Shown: piece by piece, positions 53,585 through 61,859 of the stretch | How positions within the stretch are numbered: position 1 is the stretch's first letter | How the letters are laid out: every line of letters starts with the position of its first letter | Assembly: GCA_016721015.1 (NCBI GenBank) | Contig: JADKJL010000009.1 | Location: 186,001 to 250,000, forward strand | Length of the DNA: 64,000 nt | Reading direction: 5' to 3' | From: Lysobacterales bacterium | Lineage (GTDB): Bacteria > Pseudomonadota > Gammaproteobacteria > Xanthomonadales > Rhodanobacteraceae | Notes under the pieces: generated by a model | What the model saw: the letters and a program-made list of their open reading frames with translations, nothing else | What the model was told of the DNA's origin: nothing | Database searches by the model: none | Position numbers and translations under genes: made by a program

Positions 53585-54351
53585 GGTTGTTTGCCTTGCG
53601 CGCGCGCTGCGTCCGGGGTGAGGATCGCCGAGACCGCCTTGGCCTTGGCCAGCTGCAGCAAGGCGATCTTCAACTGATTGGAGGCGGAGCTGGCATACAT
53701 GTTCAATGCCACCTTCAGCCTCGGATCAGCCGCCAGTTGCGCGAGGTCGACATCGTCCCAGATCTTCACGTTGCTCACGGCGACTTCGGCGACGGCCTTG
53801 AAATCGACCATGTGCTGGTCGAATTCAAGATGCGCGACGATGGCCCCCATGTACGGATCGGTGCGCTGCACCAGCACGTCGTAAGCCTTCATCGTGAAGC
53901 CGGTTTGCACGTCGTAATTCAGCAGCGCATCGCGCAGTTTCGTATTCCGGATCAATCCGAGTTTGCCAACGGAAAGAAGCTCGACATAGGTGGCCGCGCG
54001 CGGTGCAGGTATTGCGCCATTCGGCGTGTCGTTGAGGTCCCGCAGGATGTCCGCTTTTGCACGTGGCCAGGCACCCCGCGCCTGAAATGCCTTGAGGTCG
54101 GCCAGCAAGCGCGCCGGTGCTGCCGTTTTCTGTTGCCATCGCACCACGTTCTGGTCCAGGCGCGCATCGATGACATGGAAGTCCTGTTGCAAGCGCGCGA
54201 TGTACTCGGCTTCCAGCGCGTGATCCTGCTGCGTGGCGTTCCAGTTGGCGGCCTGGATGCCCAGGAATACCCCGCACACCAGTAGCACAAATTCGACCAG
54301 GATCGTCGTCCAGTTCTGCTCCCGTAATGCCTGGGTCATTCGGCGCAACAT
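53581..54351 (-). CDS. DUF6090-like membrane protein, copy H
   Basis: 256 residues from ATG 54351 (MLRRMTQALREQNWTTILVE), with GGGAG seven bases upstream; an upstream ATG at 54387 lies inside copy G and is less likely. TM FVLLVCGVFLGIQAANWN. Periplasmic ATYVELLSVGKLGLIRNTKL is the family motif; no Cys pair. The only intact copy here whose start is not overlapped by the preceding stop apart from E, F and K boundaries: a 25-bp gap separates it from G. Confidence 0.85.
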   Translation of the reverse strand: MLRRMTQALREQNWTTILVEFVLLVCGVFLGIQAANWNATQQDHALEAEYIARLQQDFHVIDARLDQNVVRWQQKTAAPARLLADLKAFQARGAWPRAKADILRDLNDTPNGAIPAPRAATYVELLSVGKLGLIRNTKLRDALLNYDVQTGFTMKAYDVLVQRTDPYMGAIVAHLEFDQHMVDFKAVAEVAVSNVKIWDDVDLAQLAADPRLKVALNMYASSASNQLKIALLQLAKAKAVSAILTPDAARAQGKQP

Positions 54352-54376
54352 GCATTCGCTCCCATGATCATGCCGC

Positions 54377-55252
54377 TCATCTGGCAACCCTCGCGCCAGA
54401 GAACTGGCCCGCGGTCACGGTGACCTTTCGATAATCGCGCCAATCCGCGACCGGCAAGCCCTGCGACTTGCAGAAATGCGGCATGCCGGAGAAATCCGCG
54501 CCGGAGGGGTTCTTGCCGGAAGCATTGAGGAACAACTCGACGTCCTCCGCCGCCGGTGCGCTGCCGGCGTCGAAGATCCGGCGCATCCGTTGTTGCGCAT
54601 TGAGTGCTTCGAACGCGGTCAGCGAGCGCAGCTGGTTGATCTGGGTCAGCAGGTCCGCCCGCACGACCGGGTCCAGCTGGATCGGATCGCGCATGACCAG
54701 CAGGCGGCCCATCAGGCTGCGGGTTTCCGCCTCACTCGACCCGGCCTGCGCCATTTCATCGCTGATGCGGCCCAGGAACGCCTGGCGTTGCGACGTGAAG
54801 TGGCTTGCGGTGCCGTCTGCGAGCAATGCCTCCCAGACCGGAAATCGATACGGGCGGTTGGGCATCCGCACCACATACGACAGCGACAGCTGGTTGTTGG
54901 TCACTACCGGCACCGGTTTCAGCGTTGTCGTGCTTTCCAGGACATTCCGGCCCAATGCCGCCAGTTGCGCATCCACGCAGGGCCGACTGACGTATTTTTC
55001 CGCCGCCCACAGGAATGTCCAGGCGATATCGCCCTGCAAGCGCGTCTCGGCGTCTTCCACCTTGTTGCGCCAAGTCCAGTCCTGCACCGCTTCATTGGCG
55101 GCCAGCGCAATCGCCACGCCCAGCACCACGATCACGATTTCGCTCCAGAATGCCGGCCAGCCCATCGACGGGGAAAAGCGCTGCCGGCGCGAGCGGTATG
55201 CGGGCCCATCTGGTCGCGGGGCTGGCTGTCCATCGTCCAACGGCGTTGTCAT
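54377..55252 (-). CDS. divergent DUF6090-like membrane protein, copy G
   Basis: 291 residues (MTTPLDDGQPAPRPDGPAYR). It has a longer cytoplasmic N-terminus in place of MILRRL. The TM FWSEIVIVVLGVAIALAANE keeps the core of the family anchor (IVIVVLGV), followed by WTWRNKVEDAETRLQGDI. The periplasmic part has Cys in RPCVDAQL and HFCKSQGLPVADW and no recognisable GLI.D motif. Start overlaps the copy F stop (ATGA). Could be a separate but related family. Confidence 0.78.
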   Translation of the reverse strand: MTTPLDDGQPAPRPDGPAYRSRRQRFSPSMGWPAFWSEIVIVVLGVAIALAANEAVQDWTWRNKVEDAETRLQGDIAWTFLWAAEKYVSRPCVDAQLAALGRNVLESTTTLKPVPVVTNNQLSLSYVVRMPNRPYRFPVWEALLADGTASHFTSQRQAFLGRISDEMAQAGSSEAETRSLMGRLLVMRDPIQLDPVVRADLLTQINQLRSLTAFEALNAQQRMRRIFDAGSAPAAEDVELFLNASGKNPSGADFSGMPHFCKSQGLPVADWRDYRKVTVTAGQFSGARVAR

Positions 55253-56031
55253 GGCGTCTCCTTCGCGAAAGCGCGCAGGTTGTCCATGATTTCCTGATTG
55301 TTGCGGGTCAGGTCAAACAGGCGAGTTTCGAGGTCGGCGATGCGCAGGCGCAGGAACCGCACCATGTCGGGATTTGCGCGCAACGCGCTTGCCGATGCCG
55401 CGATGTCCGCTGCGGACAGGTCCGTGTGACAGGGATAATCGAGGTTGCCCTTCATGCTTGCGTAATCGCCAGGACGGATGACACGGTCGCCGCAGTGCTT
55501 GCCCAGCGCGCGCTGCACCTCGTTCGGCAGGCTCATGCGGAAGGCCTCGCGATAGCGCGACTGCATTCCCTCGCGCGTCAGGTTGTCGAAGACGCTCAGG
55601 TTGTAAAGGCGCATCGCGGTGTCTCGCAGGATCTGGTCGCGGATCAGTCCGATGGCGCCGGTCGAGACCAATTCGTCGTAGGTGGAACCTCGGCGATTCC
55701 GGTTCCGGTATTGGGTGGCGCGGTAAGCACTGACCAACAGCGCCTCGTCAGACAGCGGCGCTTTGCCCTCCAGCGCACCAACCGCGCGTTCCGCGTTGGC
55801 CAGAACCTCGCGGTTATAGGTGACCAAGAATTGGTACGACCAGTCCTCCCCGCGCAGGTCGGTCTTCAAGCGTTCGGTGAAAACTGCGGCCTTCTGGTTG
55901 GTCTCGCGATCCTCATTCCAGTTCGACACCTGCATGCCGAGGAATACGCCGAGCACGACGATCACCAGTTCGATGCCGATGGCGGTCCAGTGCTGTTGCT
56001 TCAGGTGTTCGGTGAGGCGGCGCAGGATCAT
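55249..56031 (-). CDS. DUF6090-like membrane protein, copy F
   Basis: 260 residues (MILRRLTEHLKQQHWTAIGI). TM ELVIVVLGVFLGMQVSNWNE. Subgroup with SAYRATQY, YDELVSTGAIGLIRDQIL, CGDRVIRPGDY, LDYPC and FLRLRIADLET, very like copies L, C and A. Located just downstream of the REP-like insertion that separates it from copy E, so it has lost the stop-start coupling. Confidence 0.86.
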   Translation of the reverse strand: MILRRLTEHLKQQHWTAIGIELVIVVLGVFLGMQVSNWNEDRETNQKAAVFTERLKTDLRGEDWSYQFLVTYNREVLANAERAVGALEGKAPLSDEALLVSAYRATQYRNRNRRGSTYDELVSTGAIGLIRDQILRDTAMRLYNLSVFDNLTREGMQSRYREAFRMSLPNEVQRALGKHCGDRVIRPGDYASMKGNLDYPCHTDLSAADIAASASALRANPDMVRFLRLRIADLETRLFDLTRNNQEIMDNLRAFAKETP

Positions 56032-56070
56032 GGTTTTGGGTCCCTATGGAAACGGCCGGTTTTCTTTGCT

Positions 56071-56160
56071 CGTCACCCCAGCGCAGGCTGGGGTCCAACT
56101 CTGATGGTGACCTCGAAAGATGCAATCAAGAACTGGACCCCAGCCTTCGCTGGGGTGACG
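56071..56160. repeat. REP-like hairpin pair (GTCACCCCAGCG...GCTGGGGT)
   Basis: Arm 56071-56098 and arm 56131-56160 are near-perfect inverted copies with a spacer of about 32 nt. Each arm is itself a hairpin (CCCCAGC with GCTGGGG). A third, single copy lies at 60237-60260. Inserted between copies E and F of the array. Confidence 0.85.
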
Positions 56161-56167
56161 GATTATT

Positions 56168-56197
56168 GAGGTGTTCGGTGAGACGGCGCAGGATCAT
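56168..56197 (-). pseudogene. ten-codon stub of a DUF6090-like gene
   Basis: ATG 56197 overlaps the copy E stop and opens MILRRLTEHL, matching the start of copies D, F and J. It then runs directly into the hairpin-pair repeat. It is the cut-off 5' end of a gene, either split by the repeat insertion or left by a deletion or duplication event. Confidence 0.7.
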
Positions 56198-56940
56198 GGC
56201 TGTTTCCCGATCAATGTTTTCGTCGCGCTCAACTCCGCGCGCCATTTCCGCGAGATCACCGGCAGACTTCCCTGGATCCGCTCCCAATTGAAGAACGCCT
56301 TGATGAGCTGGTTGTCATGGCATGCGACTGCCATGGACACCCCGAGTTCCAGCTTGCGCCGCGTCGAAACCCAATCGAATCCGAAGTATTTCGACGAGAA
56401 GCGATAAGGCGCCCCGACGCGAAGCAGCGGGTTGTTCTCCATGACGCTGTCCTGGGGTCGCCGCTCATTTTGATCCGCCGTTTGTTGCAACACGTCGAAG
56501 TAGTACAGGAGTTCGGAAAACCGTTGGCGCTCCCCGCGCGTCTGTTGGGTCAGCAACCGTGGGTTAGAGGTAATTTCGTCCAGCGCATTCCGACGTGGAT
56601 GCAAGCCGGCTGTGCCACGAATCGTTTCAAGACCCGCATCCACGATGCGGCGACTCTCATCACTATCTGCACAGGACTGCAGAACCGTAAGTGCACTCGA
56701 TCCCGTAGCAAGGTCTTGCTCCATGTCGACGTCGAACCCGTCGAGGTAGGCAAGATTGGTGTCGATTTCCTGACTGAGCCGGTCAAGAGCCGCCATGTAC
56801 GCCGCACGGTCGGCGCGCTCCTCATTCCAGTTCGACACCTGTATGCCGAGGAACACGCCGAGCACAACAATCACCAGTTCGATGCCGATGGCGGTCCAGT
56901 GCTGTTGCTTGAGCGATTGCGACAATCTTCTGAGAATCAT
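56194..56940 (-). CDS. DUF6090-like membrane protein, copy E
   Basis: 248 residues from ATG 56940 (MILRRLSQSLKQQHWTAIGI), overlapping the copy D stop (ATGA). Standard TM anchor (VIVVLGVFLGIQVSNWNEER). The periplasmic domain is of a different subgroup: AYLDGFDVDMEQDL, ALDEITSNPRLLTQQTRGER, SKYFGFDWVSTRRKLE. No CGD...DYPC pair. Confidence 0.85.
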   Translation of the reverse strand: MILRRLSQSLKQQHWTAIGIELVIVVLGVFLGIQVSNWNEERADRAAYMAALDRLSQEIDTNLAYLDGFDVDMEQDLATGSSALTVLQSCADSDESRRIVDAGLETIRGTAGLHPRRNALDEITSNPRLLTQQTRGERQRFSELLYYFDVLQQTADQNERRPQDSVMENNPLLRVGAPYRFSSKYFGFDWVSTRRKLELGVSMAVACHDNQLIKAFFNWERIQGSLPVISRKWRAELSATKTLIGKQP

Positions 56941-57740
56941 TTCCCGTGATCCTTTGACGCGTTCGATGCGGGCGCGGCATCGTCGCGCGCGGCTGGGAGC
57001 TGACCCAATTCGGCTCGCACGCGGTCGCGCAGGTCCTGCGCGGCCTTCAGAATCTCGTTGCCGTATTCCAGGTCCGTCCTGCGATAACTCAGGGTGACTG
57101 CCACCCATTCCACGAAATTGGACTTGGCCCGCATGCGCTGGTAAGCGGCCATGGTGGCTTCGACGTCTTCAGTGCGAATCATGCTTGAAGCGTCTGGCTC
57201 AAGCGCGAGCTGCTCGGCGCTCAGGATGCCGGCCGAGCGCCGGATGTATTCGAACTGGCTCATGGAACGCAGATAGCCCCACTGGGCTTTTTGCTGCACG
57301 TCCGCATAGAAGGCCATCAGATCCAGCGACAGTTGCGGGTCGCTGAAGATTCCGAGGTCGCCGCTCGACTTGATTTCCTCGAAGGTGTATCCGTGCACGT
57401 TCGGCGTGAAGGTATAGCCGCCACGGGTCATCGCGTAGATGAAATGGCCGGGTTCGGCGCGAACCAGTTCGGGTTTGACGACCGTGTCGAGCAGCAGCTG
57501 ATCCAGGGCCATGCGCTCACGGGTCAGCGCGTTGCTGCGCTGGATCGACAGCACGCTCTCGTCCAGTTCTGCGGCAATCCGGCTGAGATAGGCACCCTCC
57601 CGATCATGGTCGCGGCGGGACTCGTTCCAGTTCGACACCTGCATGCCGAGGAATACGCCGAGCACAACAATCACCAGCTCGATGCCGATGGCGGTCCAGT
57701 GCTGATGCTTCAAGTGTTCGGTGAGGCGGCGCAGGATCAT
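56937..57740 (-). CDS. DUF6090-like membrane protein, copy D
   Basis: 267 residues (MILRRLTEHLKHQHWTAIGI). Anchor VIVVLGVFLGMQVSNWNESR. The periplasmic part has YTFEEIKSSGDLGIFSDPQL, the degenerate family motif, and no Cys. The C-terminus is polar (PAARDDAAPASNASKDHGK). Start overlaps the copy C stop (ATGA). Confidence 0.85.
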   Translation of the reverse strand: MILRRLTEHLKHQHWTAIGIELVIVVLGVFLGMQVSNWNESRRDHDREGAYLSRIAAELDESVLSIQRSNALTRERMALDQLLLDTVVKPELVRAEPGHFIYAMTRGGYTFTPNVHGYTFEEIKSSGDLGIFSDPQLSLDLMAFYADVQQKAQWGYLRSMSQFEYIRRSAGILSAEQLALEPDASSMIRTEDVEATMAAYQRMRAKSNFVEWVAVTLSYRRTDLEYGNEILKAAQDLRDRVRAELGQLPAARDDAAPASNASKDHGK

Positions 57741-58522
57741 TTCGGCTCCGCCTCGATATTCAACAGGCCTGCTCTGACTTCCGGACTCAGATTCAAGCCT
57801 GCCGTCGCCAATTGTGATTTCACATCGGCAATGCGCAACCTGAGCAGTGGAATGAAGGTGGGATCGGAGCGCAAGACCATCGCGGCCTGGTCAATTTCAT
57901 TTTGTGGCAAGCCCGTTCTGCAGTCATGGTTCAGTATGCTTTTCAATTTGCTGTAATCGCCGATGACGAGGTCGCGATCACCACATTCCTTCGCGACGGC
58001 GTCCTGAACCTCAACCGGAATAGCCATCCGGAAGGCAATCCGGAAACGTGAATTGATGCCCTCATTCTTCAGGTTCCCGGTTGCATTGCCGTTGTAAATC
58101 TCAGTGGCCAGCTTGCGTAGCAAACGGTCTCGTATCAAACCCATACTGCCGGTGGAGGTGAGTTCGTCATACGTTTCCCGGTACCGAATGAGTTCACCAA
58201 ACTGCGTTGCGCGATACGCCGCAATGATCAACCCCTCGTTCGACAACTCGGCCTTGCCCTCCAGAGCAGACAATGTCTTCCTGGCATTGAGCTGCACACT
58301 TTCATAGTACGCAGTCAATGCAGAACGGCTCCACGTTTCAACTCTCAAGTCCTCCCGAAGGCGTTCGGTGAACAATTCGGATTGCATGTTGGTAACACGC
58401 TCTTCATTCCAGTTTGCAACCTGGATACCCAAAAATACGCCCGCCACCAGCAATACGAATTCGATGACGATCGCCGTCCAGTTTTGCGCTTTCAGTGATT
58501 GCGACAAGCGGCGCAGGATCAT
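57737..58522 (-). CDS. DUF6090-like membrane protein, copy C
   Basis: 261 residues (MILRRLSQSLKAQNWTAIVI). Anchor EFVLLVAGVFLGIQVANWNE. Subgroup with AAYRATQF, YDELTSTGSMGLIRDRLLRK, CGDRDLVIGDY and a second Cys in LNHDC, ending LLRLRIADVKS. Start overlaps the copy B stop (ATGA). Confidence 0.86.
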   Translation of the reverse strand: MILRRLSQSLKAQNWTAIVIEFVLLVAGVFLGIQVANWNEERVTNMQSELFTERLREDLRVETWSRSALTAYYESVQLNARKTLSALEGKAELSNEGLIIAAYRATQFGELIRYRETYDELTSTGSMGLIRDRLLRKLATEIYNGNATGNLKNEGINSRFRIAFRMAIPVEVQDAVAKECGDRDLVIGDYSKLKSILNHDCRTGLPQNEIDQAAMVLRSDPTFIPLLRLRIADVKSQLATAGLNLSPEVRAGLLNIEAEPK

Positions 58523-59307
58523 GGCGACACCTTTTCGACTGGTTTTGAATCGGCACCGAGCGTGGTGAGCATGTTCTCCAGACTGGTTTTGACGCCGCCG
58601 AGAGTGTTCACCGCGCTGACAGCCAGGCTGTACTGATAGCGCAGCTCGGCCGCGACAGCCGGGTCGCTGCGTAGTGCGGTAGCAACCTCTTTAAGCTCGG
58701 AGGGGTCGACAACGAGATTGCACTGCTCGGCAAATCCAACCACGTTGCCCTGTTTGTCGCTTGCGTCGCTGCAGCCCGCGCGAATGGCGATCTGCAGGGG
58801 CAACGGTATGATTTTCCGCACGGTACGGCGATAGGTGGAACCAGCAACCTGAGTGTAGACATCTCGCCCGCTGTCGAACGCATAGTATTGCGACAGACCG
58901 GTTTCGATCGTACCCGTAGGCAGAAGGTCGAGATGGCCTGAGGAAACAATCTGGTCCCACGTGGCGCGCACCGTCGGCCGGAAGCTCACCTCCGTCGCCC
59001 GATACGCGTTGACCACGAGCGCGCGCGGATCGGGATCGGCCGCTCTCAACAGTTCATCCGTCTCCCGAACGCTTTGCATGACGGCGGAATAGTAGGCGGT
59101 GTCCGCGCTTGTCGCGGCAAGGTCCAGACGCAGATCGCGGGTCAGTCGCTGCACGTACTCCCTGCCGAGGCGGGCATCGGCCTGCGCCGCGTTCCAGTTC
59201 GACACCTGGATACCGAGAAACACACCGGCCACCAGCAATACGAACTCGATCCAGATGGCGGTCCAGTTTTGTTGTTTCAGGTTTTGGGAGAGGCGGCGCA
59301 GGATCAT
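58519..59307 (-). CDS. DUF6090-like membrane protein, copy B
   Basis: 262 residues from ATG 59307 (MILRRLSQNLKQQNWTAIWI), overlapping the copy A stop (ATGA). Anchor EFVLLVAGVFLGIQVSNWN. The periplasmic part has NAYRATEV, ATWDQIVSSGHLDLLPTGTI as a variant of the motif, and two Cys (AGCSDAS, EQCNLVV). Confidence 0.85.
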   Translation of the reverse strand: MILRRLSQNLKQQNWTAIWIEFVLLVAGVFLGIQVSNWNAAQADARLGREYVQRLTRDLRLDLAATSADTAYYSAVMQSVRETDELLRAADPDPRALVVNAYRATEVSFRPTVRATWDQIVSSGHLDLLPTGTIETGLSQYYAFDSGRDVYTQVAGSTYRRTVRKIIPLPLQIAIRAGCSDASDKQGNVVGFAEQCNLVVDPSELKEVATALRSDPAVAAELRYQYSLAVSAVNTLGGVKTSLENMLTTLGADSKPVEKVSP

Positions 59308-60062
59308 TTCGGTGTACCCACTATCTTGGCTATCTGCAAGTCGGTGAGCGCAGTCTGGTTGTCGGCAAACCTTGTGCGAAGTGCAGGTGCAAATCTGGGC
59401 AAGGCTTTCAAGGTATCCGCCGCCGCACGAATCTCCTCGGGCGACACGCCCAGCGTGCACGGATAATCAAGCGTGTTTTTCAAGGACGTGTAGTCGAGCA
59501 CCGTTGCGTCGTGATCGCCACAGCGTGCCAACAGGGCGGCCTGGACTTCGGCAGAGACGGTTTCACGAAACAACCGGCGAAATTCCGAATCTCTGGCCGC
59601 TTGCGTGATCTGGTCCAGCAACGGTGTCGTGAAAATGGCAATGGCCGCCGCGCGCAGTTTTTCGTCTGCAATCAGCCCGATGTTGCCAGTGGATACCAGT
59701 TCGTCATAGGTCGCTCGAAACCGAACGTTGTTGTAGAAGTACTGCGTCGCGCGGTAGGCGCTGATCACGAATTGCTCATCGGGCAGGGACGCTTTGCCCG
59801 CCATTGCATCCAGCACGCGTCGCTGGTTTGCATTGGTTTCCCGGTTGTATTCAATGACGTATTCGTAGCCCCAGGCCTCCTTGCCCAGGTCGTCGGTCAG
59901 GCGCGCGGTGAAGACGGCCGCTTTCTGGTTGGTCTCGCGCTCCTCGTTCCAGTTCGACACCTGCATGCCAAGGAACACGCCGAGCACGACAATCACCAGT
60001 TCGATGCCGATGGCGCCCCATTGTTGTTGTTTGAGGCGTTGCAAGAAGCGGCGGAAGATCAT
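59304..60062 (-). CDS. DUF6090-like membrane protein, copy A (first of array)
   Basis: 252 residues (MIFRRFLQRLKQQQWGAIGI). Anchor ELVIVVLGVFLGMQVSNWNE. Subgroup with SAYRATQYF, YDELVSTGNIGLIADEKLR, CGDHDATVLDY and LDYPC. It heads the array; the 230 bp upstream contain the promoter region and a single hairpin repeat. Confidence 0.86.
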   Translation of the reverse strand: MIFRRFLQRLKQQQWGAIGIELVIVVLGVFLGMQVSNWNEERETNQKAAVFTARLTDDLGKEAWGYEYVIEYNRETNANQRRVLDAMAGKASLPDEQFVISAYRATQYFYNNVRFRATYDELVSTGNIGLIADEKLRAAAIAIFTTPLLDQITQAARDSEFRRLFRETVSAEVQAALLARCGDHDATVLDYTSLKNTLDYPCTLGVSPEEIRAAADTLKALPRFAPALRTRFADNQTALTDLQIAKIVGTPK

Positions 60063-60236
60063 GAGGAATCCTGTATGTCTTGTTTCGTCAGCTATTCAGC
60101 GAAGCGGACCTTCTCGGAATGATGACAAAGATGCACCACCGCTAAATTCGCCAATTTGCGTAGCTTGAGGCGTTTTCAGAGATCAATCCCGCGCAAATTC
60201 TTCCTGCTCGTCAATCTTGCTGTCACTCTCCCTACC

Positions 60237-60260
60237 CGTCACCCCAGCGAAGGCTGGGGG
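60237..60260. repeat. single copy of the GTCACCCCAGCG hairpin repeat
   Basis: Hairpin of CCCCAGC and GCTGGGG around GAAG, same family as 56071-56160. Lies in the intergenic region between the MFS gene end and copy A. Confidence 0.75.
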
Positions 60261-60293
60261 AGAGTGCTGGAGTGAATCTGGCATCGTTCAAGC

Positions 60294-61634
60294 TCAAGCG
60301 GCTTGGTCGATCTGGCAATCCGCGCGCACGAGCAGGATCAGTCCGACGCCGACCACAGCAAAGCCTGCGCCGATCGCGATCGCAATTTGCCAACCGAGTG
60401 CATCGGCGACAAAGGCCAGCAGCAACGCGTTGACGAATCCCATGAGGTTGGCGCCGGTATTCATGAGGCCGCACGCGGCGCCGGCATGGCGACCGCCGAC
60501 AGCCGTGGAGGCTGCCCAGTAGGGACCTTCCGTACTTTGGTTGAAAAAGAAACACAGACCGAGCATCACCGCTGCAACGTCGGCTCGCGGATGAAACGCG
60601 ACGCCGAGCAGCAGCACCGCTGAGGCCAGCATGCCGATGATGATCACCCAGCGACAACCCCAACGCAGACCCATCCGCCGGCACAGGCGATCGCAGACCC
60701 AGCCACCGATGGCCGCACCGATACCGGCACCGAGCCACTGAGCGGAGGTCAGAAAACCGGCGTCCTGCTCACTGAAGCCGCGAACTTTGACCAGATAGTA
60801 GAAGCCCCAGCTGAAAACCACGTAGAAGACAAAGTTCATGCACGAGTAGCTCAGGGTGACGAATAGCGCATCGCGATTCTTGAGGACACGCAGCCATGCT
60901 GGTTGCTCGCCAGGCTTCGCTGCCGCAACATCATCGTATTCAACCGGATCGCGACCGATCGCTATCAGCGCGACTTCAGCGGGATTGATCGACGGATGCT
61001 GCGCTGGTCGATCACGCGAATACCACCACCACAACGCACTGGCGCCGAGGCCGAACGGTGCGAGCAGCAAAAATGACAGACGCCAGCCGTAGACACCGAT
61101 CAACCAGGGCAAGGCCGATGCCGTCAATGCCAGACCGATGGTCAGCGCGCTGCTGGTCAAGCCTTGGGGAAGGCCCCAGCGGCCTATCGGAAACCAGCGC
61201 TCAATGCTCGCCGCGAGAACCGGAAATACCGGCGCGTGTGCGACACCGACGAAAAACTGGATCGTCAGCAGGCAGGCAAGGATCAATGCGCTCGATGCGA
61301 CATGGGCCGAAGGGATCGCGCTGGTCAGGGCGATGAGCACCGCCCACGCCAGCGCAATCAACGCGAGCGCCTTGCGCGGCCCGATGCGACCGCCCCACAC
61401 GCCTCCTGGAAACTGGAACAGCGCATAGCCGAGCGGGAACGCCGACATCACCCAGCCCCACTGGATTTCCGTGAGCTGCAGATCCGCCATCATCGTCGGC
61501 GCCGCAATCGACAGATTGCCGCGCAGCAGGTAGGAGACGAAGCTGAGGACACCGAGCAGTAACAGGATTCGCCAACGCACCATCGTGGGTCGATGTGGCT
61601 TCGTAGGGGTTGTCGATGCCGCTGGAATATTCAT
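60294..61634 (-). CDS. major facilitator superfamily transporter
   Basis: 446 residues with 12 predicted membrane segments. WRILLLLGVLSFVSYLLRGN opens the first; the motif between TM2 and TM3 reads PGGVWGGRIGPRKALAL and is repeated in the second half as GGWVCDRLCRRMG. The layout resembles the anion:cation symporter (organic-anion/hexuronate-type) subgroup. Substrate not predictable. No regulator is adjacent. Confidence 0.9.
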   Translation of the reverse strand: MNIPAASTTPTKPHRPTMVRWRILLLLGVLSFVSYLLRGNLSIAAPTMMADLQLTEIQWGWVMSAFPLGYALFQFPGGVWGGRIGPRKALALIALAWAVLIALTSAIPSAHVASSALILACLLTIQFFVGVAHAPVFPVLAASIERWFPIGRWGLPQGLTSSALTIGLALTASALPWLIGVYGWRLSFLLLAPFGLGASALWWWYSRDRPAQHPSINPAEVALIAIGRDPVEYDDVAAAKPGEQPAWLRVLKNRDALFVTLSYSCMNFVFYVVFSWGFYYLVKVRGFSEQDAGFLTSAQWLGAGIGAAIGGWVCDRLCRRMGLRWGCRWVIIIGMLASAVLLLGVAFHPRADVAAVMLGLCFFFNQSTEGPYWAASTAVGGRHAGAACGLMNTGANLMGFVNALLLAFVADALGWQIAIAIGAGFAVVGVGLILLVRADCQIDQAA

Positions 61635-61859
61635 GAGAACACCTTTCCGAACGAGAGACCTTCATGTCCCATGCCAACAACGAAGCGGCAATGCGTGCAG
61701 TGCAATCGAAGCCCGCATTTCTGATCGACGCATCGCAGGAGGCATTCATGCTCGATGCGTTCTCGCACGTTGGAATAAGAGAGCATCATGGCTAAGGCCA
61801 TTTCCTACGAAGAGCAACGCAACGCAAGGCTCCAGCGCAATGCCGCGCGCCGATCACGA

